Position numbers and translations under genes: made by a program
Source: Actinopolyspora mzabensis
Lineage (GTDB): Bacteria; Actinomycetota; Actinomycetes; Mycobacteriales; Pseudonocardiaceae
DNA: 64,000 nt
Direction of reading: 5' to 3'
Assembly: GCF_900101095.1 (NCBI RefSeq)
Contig: NZ_FNFM01000011.1
Coordinates: 124,001-188,000 of the forward strand
Notes under the pieces: generated by a model
The model's input: the letters and a program-made list of their open reading frames with translations, nothing else
Database searches by the model: none
What the model was told of the DNA's origin: nothing
Shown here: piece by piece, positions 61,846 through 64,000 of the stretch
Numbering within the stretch: position 1 is the first letter of the stretch
Layout: every line of letters begins with the position of its first letter

Positions 61846-64000
61846 GCCCCCGGAAGCGATTCCAGCCGGGTGTTGATTCGTTCGATCTCGGCGAGCGCGT
61901 TGGCGCGCCGCGTGCGGATCTTCTCCACGACCTCGTCGGGTGCCTTCTCGGTGAACGAGGGGTTGTTCAGCTTCTGCTCGGTACCGGCGAGTTCCTTCTC
62001 GGCGGCCTCGAGGTCCTTGTGCAGGCGCTTGCGTTCCGCCGCGACGTCCACCGCCCCCGACAGGTCCAGCCGCACGGCCACGTCGCCGCCGGGCAGGCCG
62101 ACCTGCAGCTCCGAGGAGGCGTTGAAGTTCTCCCCCGGTTCGGTGAGCTTGACCAGCGCACGGATCGCCGTCCCGTGCTCGGCGATGCCGACCTCGGACA
62201 GCCCGTCCAGTTCGGCCGTGACCTTCTGGTTGGGTTTGACCCCCTGATCCGCCCGGAACCTGCGGATCTCGGTGACCAGCGAGCGAACCGCGTCGATCCG
62301 TTCGGCTGCCGCGGTGTCGGCCGGGTGCCGCGTCGAGGTGGGCCAGTCGGCGATGACGACCGATTCCCGGCCGGTCAGCGCCGTCCACAGCGCCTCGGTC
62401 ACGAACGGGATCGTGGGGTGCAGCAGCCGCAGCAGGACGTCGAGCACGTGGCCCAGCACCTCTCGGGTGGCCTCGGCGCGCCTTCCGCCCTCGTCCAGCT
62501 GGACCTTGGACAGCTCCACGTACCAGTCGCAGAACTCGTCCCAGGTGAAGTGGTAGAGCGCCTCGACCGACTTGGCGAACTGGAAGTCCTCCAGCAGCTC
62601 GTCCACCTCGGTGACCAACGCGTCCGCCCGGTCCAGGATCCAGCGGTCGGCGTCGGTGAGCTCGGCGCGCTCCGGCAGCCGCTCGGGAACGCGGGCGTCC
62701 TTGCCGAGGGCGAACTTGGTGGCGTTGAACAGCTTGGTCACGAAGCTGCGCGCCCCGGCGACCCACTCGTCGCTCATCGGGGCGTCGGCGCCGGGATTGG
62801 CCCCCCTGGCGAGCGTGAACCGCACGGCGTCGGTGCCGTAGGTCTCGATCCACTGCAGCGGGTCCACGGTGTTGCCGGAGGACTTCGACATCTTCTTGCC
62901 GTGCTTGTCCCGCACGATGCCGTGCAGCGCGATCCTGCGGAAGGGCACGGCCTGCTCCGGCTCGCGGTCGGACATGCCGTAGAGCCCCAGCATCATCATC
63001 CGCGCCACCCAGAAGAACAGGATGTCGTAGCCGGTGACCAGCACGCTGGTTGGGTAGAACTTGCGCAGGTCGGCGGTGTCGTCCGGCCACCCCAGGGTGG
63101 AGAACGGCCACAGCCCGGAGGAGAACCAGGTGTCGAGCACGTCCTCGTCCTGGTGCCACCCCTCGCCGGTGGGGGGCTGCTCGTCCGGTCCGACGCAGAC
63201 GACCTCGCCCCGCGGTCCGTACCAGATGGGAATGCGGTGGCCCCACCACATCTGCCTGGAGATGGCCCAGTCGTGCAGGTTGTCGATCCAGTCGAAGTAG
63301 CGCTTGGCCAGTTCCGGCGGGTGCACCTCGACCCGGCCGTCGCGCACCGCGTCACCGGCGGCCTTCGCCAGCGGCCCGACCTTGACGAACCACTGCATGG
63401 AAAGCCGCGGCTCGATGGGCTCCTTGGAGCGCGAGCTGTGGCCCACGCTGTGGGTGTAGGGGCGCTTCTCCGCGACGATGCGGTCCTGCTCCCGCAGGGC
63501 CTCCCGCACGGCGACGCGGGCCTCGAACCGGTCCATGCCGTCGAACCGGGTGCCGGTCCCGGCGATCCGCCCGCGTTCGTCCATGATCGTGGGCATGGGC
63601 AGGTCGTGCCTGCGGCCGATCTCGAAGTCGTTCGGGTCGTGCGCCGGGGTCACCTTGACGGCGCCGCTGCCGAACTCCGGGTCGACGTGCTCGTCGGCCA
63701 CGATCGGGATCCCGCGCCCGGCCAGCGGGAGCTCGATCTCGGTGCCGACCAGGTGGCGGTATCGCTCGTCGTCGGGGTGCACCGCGACCGCCGTGTCGCC
63801 GAGCATGGTCTCCACCCGGGTGGTGGCCACCTCGAGGGCCGAGTCCCCGTCGCCGTAGCGCATGGTGACGAGTTCGCCCTCGACCTCGCGGTGCTCGACC
63901 TCGATGTCGGAGATGGCGGTACGCATCTCCGGCGACCAGTTGACCAGCTGTTCGGCGCGGTAGATCAGCCCGTCGTCGTAGAGCCGCTTGAACATCGTGT
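61842..64000 (-). CDS. valS: valyl-tRNA synthetase, N-terminal part outside window
   Basis: The visible C-terminal 719 codons encode a class I synthetase. The editing (CP1) domain comes first ([20 protein letters not shown] and [20 protein letters not shown]). The catalytic KMSKS loop is [14 protein letters not shown], followed by the anticodon-binding domain ([20 protein letters not shown]) and the C-terminal coiled coil characteristic of ValRS. The HIGH motif lies beyond the right edge. It charges tRNA-Val and edits threonine. It overlaps folC by 4 nt. Confidence 0.96.
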   Translation of the reverse strand, partial: TMFKRLYDDGLIYRAEQLVNWSPEMRTAISDIEVEHREVEGELVTMRYGDGDSALEVATTRVETMLGDTAVAVHPDDERYRHLVGTEIELPLAGRGIPIVADEHVDPEFGSGAVKVTPAHDPNDFEIGRRHDLPMPTIMDERGRIAGTGTRFDGMDRFEARVAVREALREQDRIVAEKRPYTHSVGHSSRSKEPIEPRLSMQWFVKVGPLAKAAGDAVRDGRVEVHPPELAKRYFDWIDNLHDWAISRQMWWGHRIPIWYGPRGEVVCVGPDEQPPTGEGWHQDEDVLDTWFSSGLWPFSTLGWPDDTADLRKFYPTSVLVTGYDILFFWVARMMMLGLYGMSDREPEQAVPFRRIALHGIVRDKHGKKMSKSSGNTVDPLQWIETYGTDAVRFTLARGANPGADAPMSDEWVAGARSFVTKLFNATKFALGKDARVPERLPERAELTDADRWILDRADALVTEVDELLEDFQFAKSVEALYHFTWDEFCDWYVELSKVQLDEGGRRAEATREVLGHVLDVLLRLLHPTIPFVTEALWTALTGRESVVIADWPTSTRHPADTAAAERIDAVRSLVTEIRRFRADQGVKPNQKVTAELDGLSEVGIAEHGTAIRALVKLTEPGENFNASSELQVGLPGGDVAVRLDLSGAVDVAAERKRLHKDLEAAEKELAGTEQKLNNPSFTEKAPDEVVEKIRTRRANALAEIERINTRLESLPGA

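Overview
The window is high-GC, gene-dense actinobacterial chromosome. Support for this comes from pairings typical of the phylum: isocitrate lyase divergent from a RamB-type regulator, valS-folC-DUF4233, nadD/rsfS/GpgP-like phosphatase, a DGPF/YCII protein coupled to an ECF42-type sigma factor, a DUF6230/DUF6114 pair, and RNase E carrying an IF-2 N-terminal domain. A BCCT osmolyte carrier and the general gene content fit a Pseudonocardiaceae/Actinopolysporaceae-like actinomycete. That placement is inference; no rRNA or tRNA gene was seen. Most of the window is ordinary core genome with small accessory insertions.

Layout. 0-5 kb: a partial ADP-ribosylglycohydrolase-like gene that lacks most metal ligands. 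It is followed by an AbiEi/AbiEii (MenA/MenT-like) toxin-antitoxin pair bracketed by two 98% identical 192-bp copies of a small membrane-protein gene, then the YCII/ECF42 pair. 5.5-13.4 kb: enoyl-CoA hydratase, barstar with two small membrane proteins, a valine/isobutyrate degradation cluster (mmsA, acyl-CoA dehydrogenase, 3-hydroxyisobutyryl-CoA hydrolase, mmsB) and a MazF-like toxin. 13.5-24 kb: MOSC protein, aceA/ramB, BCCT carrier, and an overlapping sulfatase / formylglycine-generating enzyme / LysR operon. 24.7-42 kb: OsmC, lepA, VOC protein, SPFH protein with an RHH partner, rpsT, holA, a SAM-riboswitch-controlled thrC, comEC/comEA, DegV, phosphatase, rsfS, DUF421, nadD, ferredoxin and P450. 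42-64 kb: TetR regulator, RecQ-phosphoribosyltransferase fusion, proB-obgE-rpmA-rplU, the DUF6230/DUF6114 cassette, rne, GNAT/ndk, a zinc alcohol dehydrogenase, an orphan VapB-like antitoxin, then DUF4233, folC and a partial valS.

The most unusual signal is non-coding. At least five copies of a structured element of about 120 bp lie in 3' intergenic spacers (near 6.5, 7.8, 33.0, 45.8 and 59.4 kb). Each has two nested inverted repeats and a GTAG/CTAC apex. Four of the five begin 35-46 nt after a stop codon, always with the same end facing the gene just transcribed, as expected of a polar RNA 3'-end element. Other regulatory signals are a clear S-box SAM riboswitch before a gene of the threonine synthase family, an 18-bp TetR-like operator before the P450, a 17-bp palindrome before the AbiEi antitoxin, a 12-bp palindrome between a hypothetical gene and the SPFH gene, and a 46-bp perfect palindrome whose 16-bp core recurs nearby.
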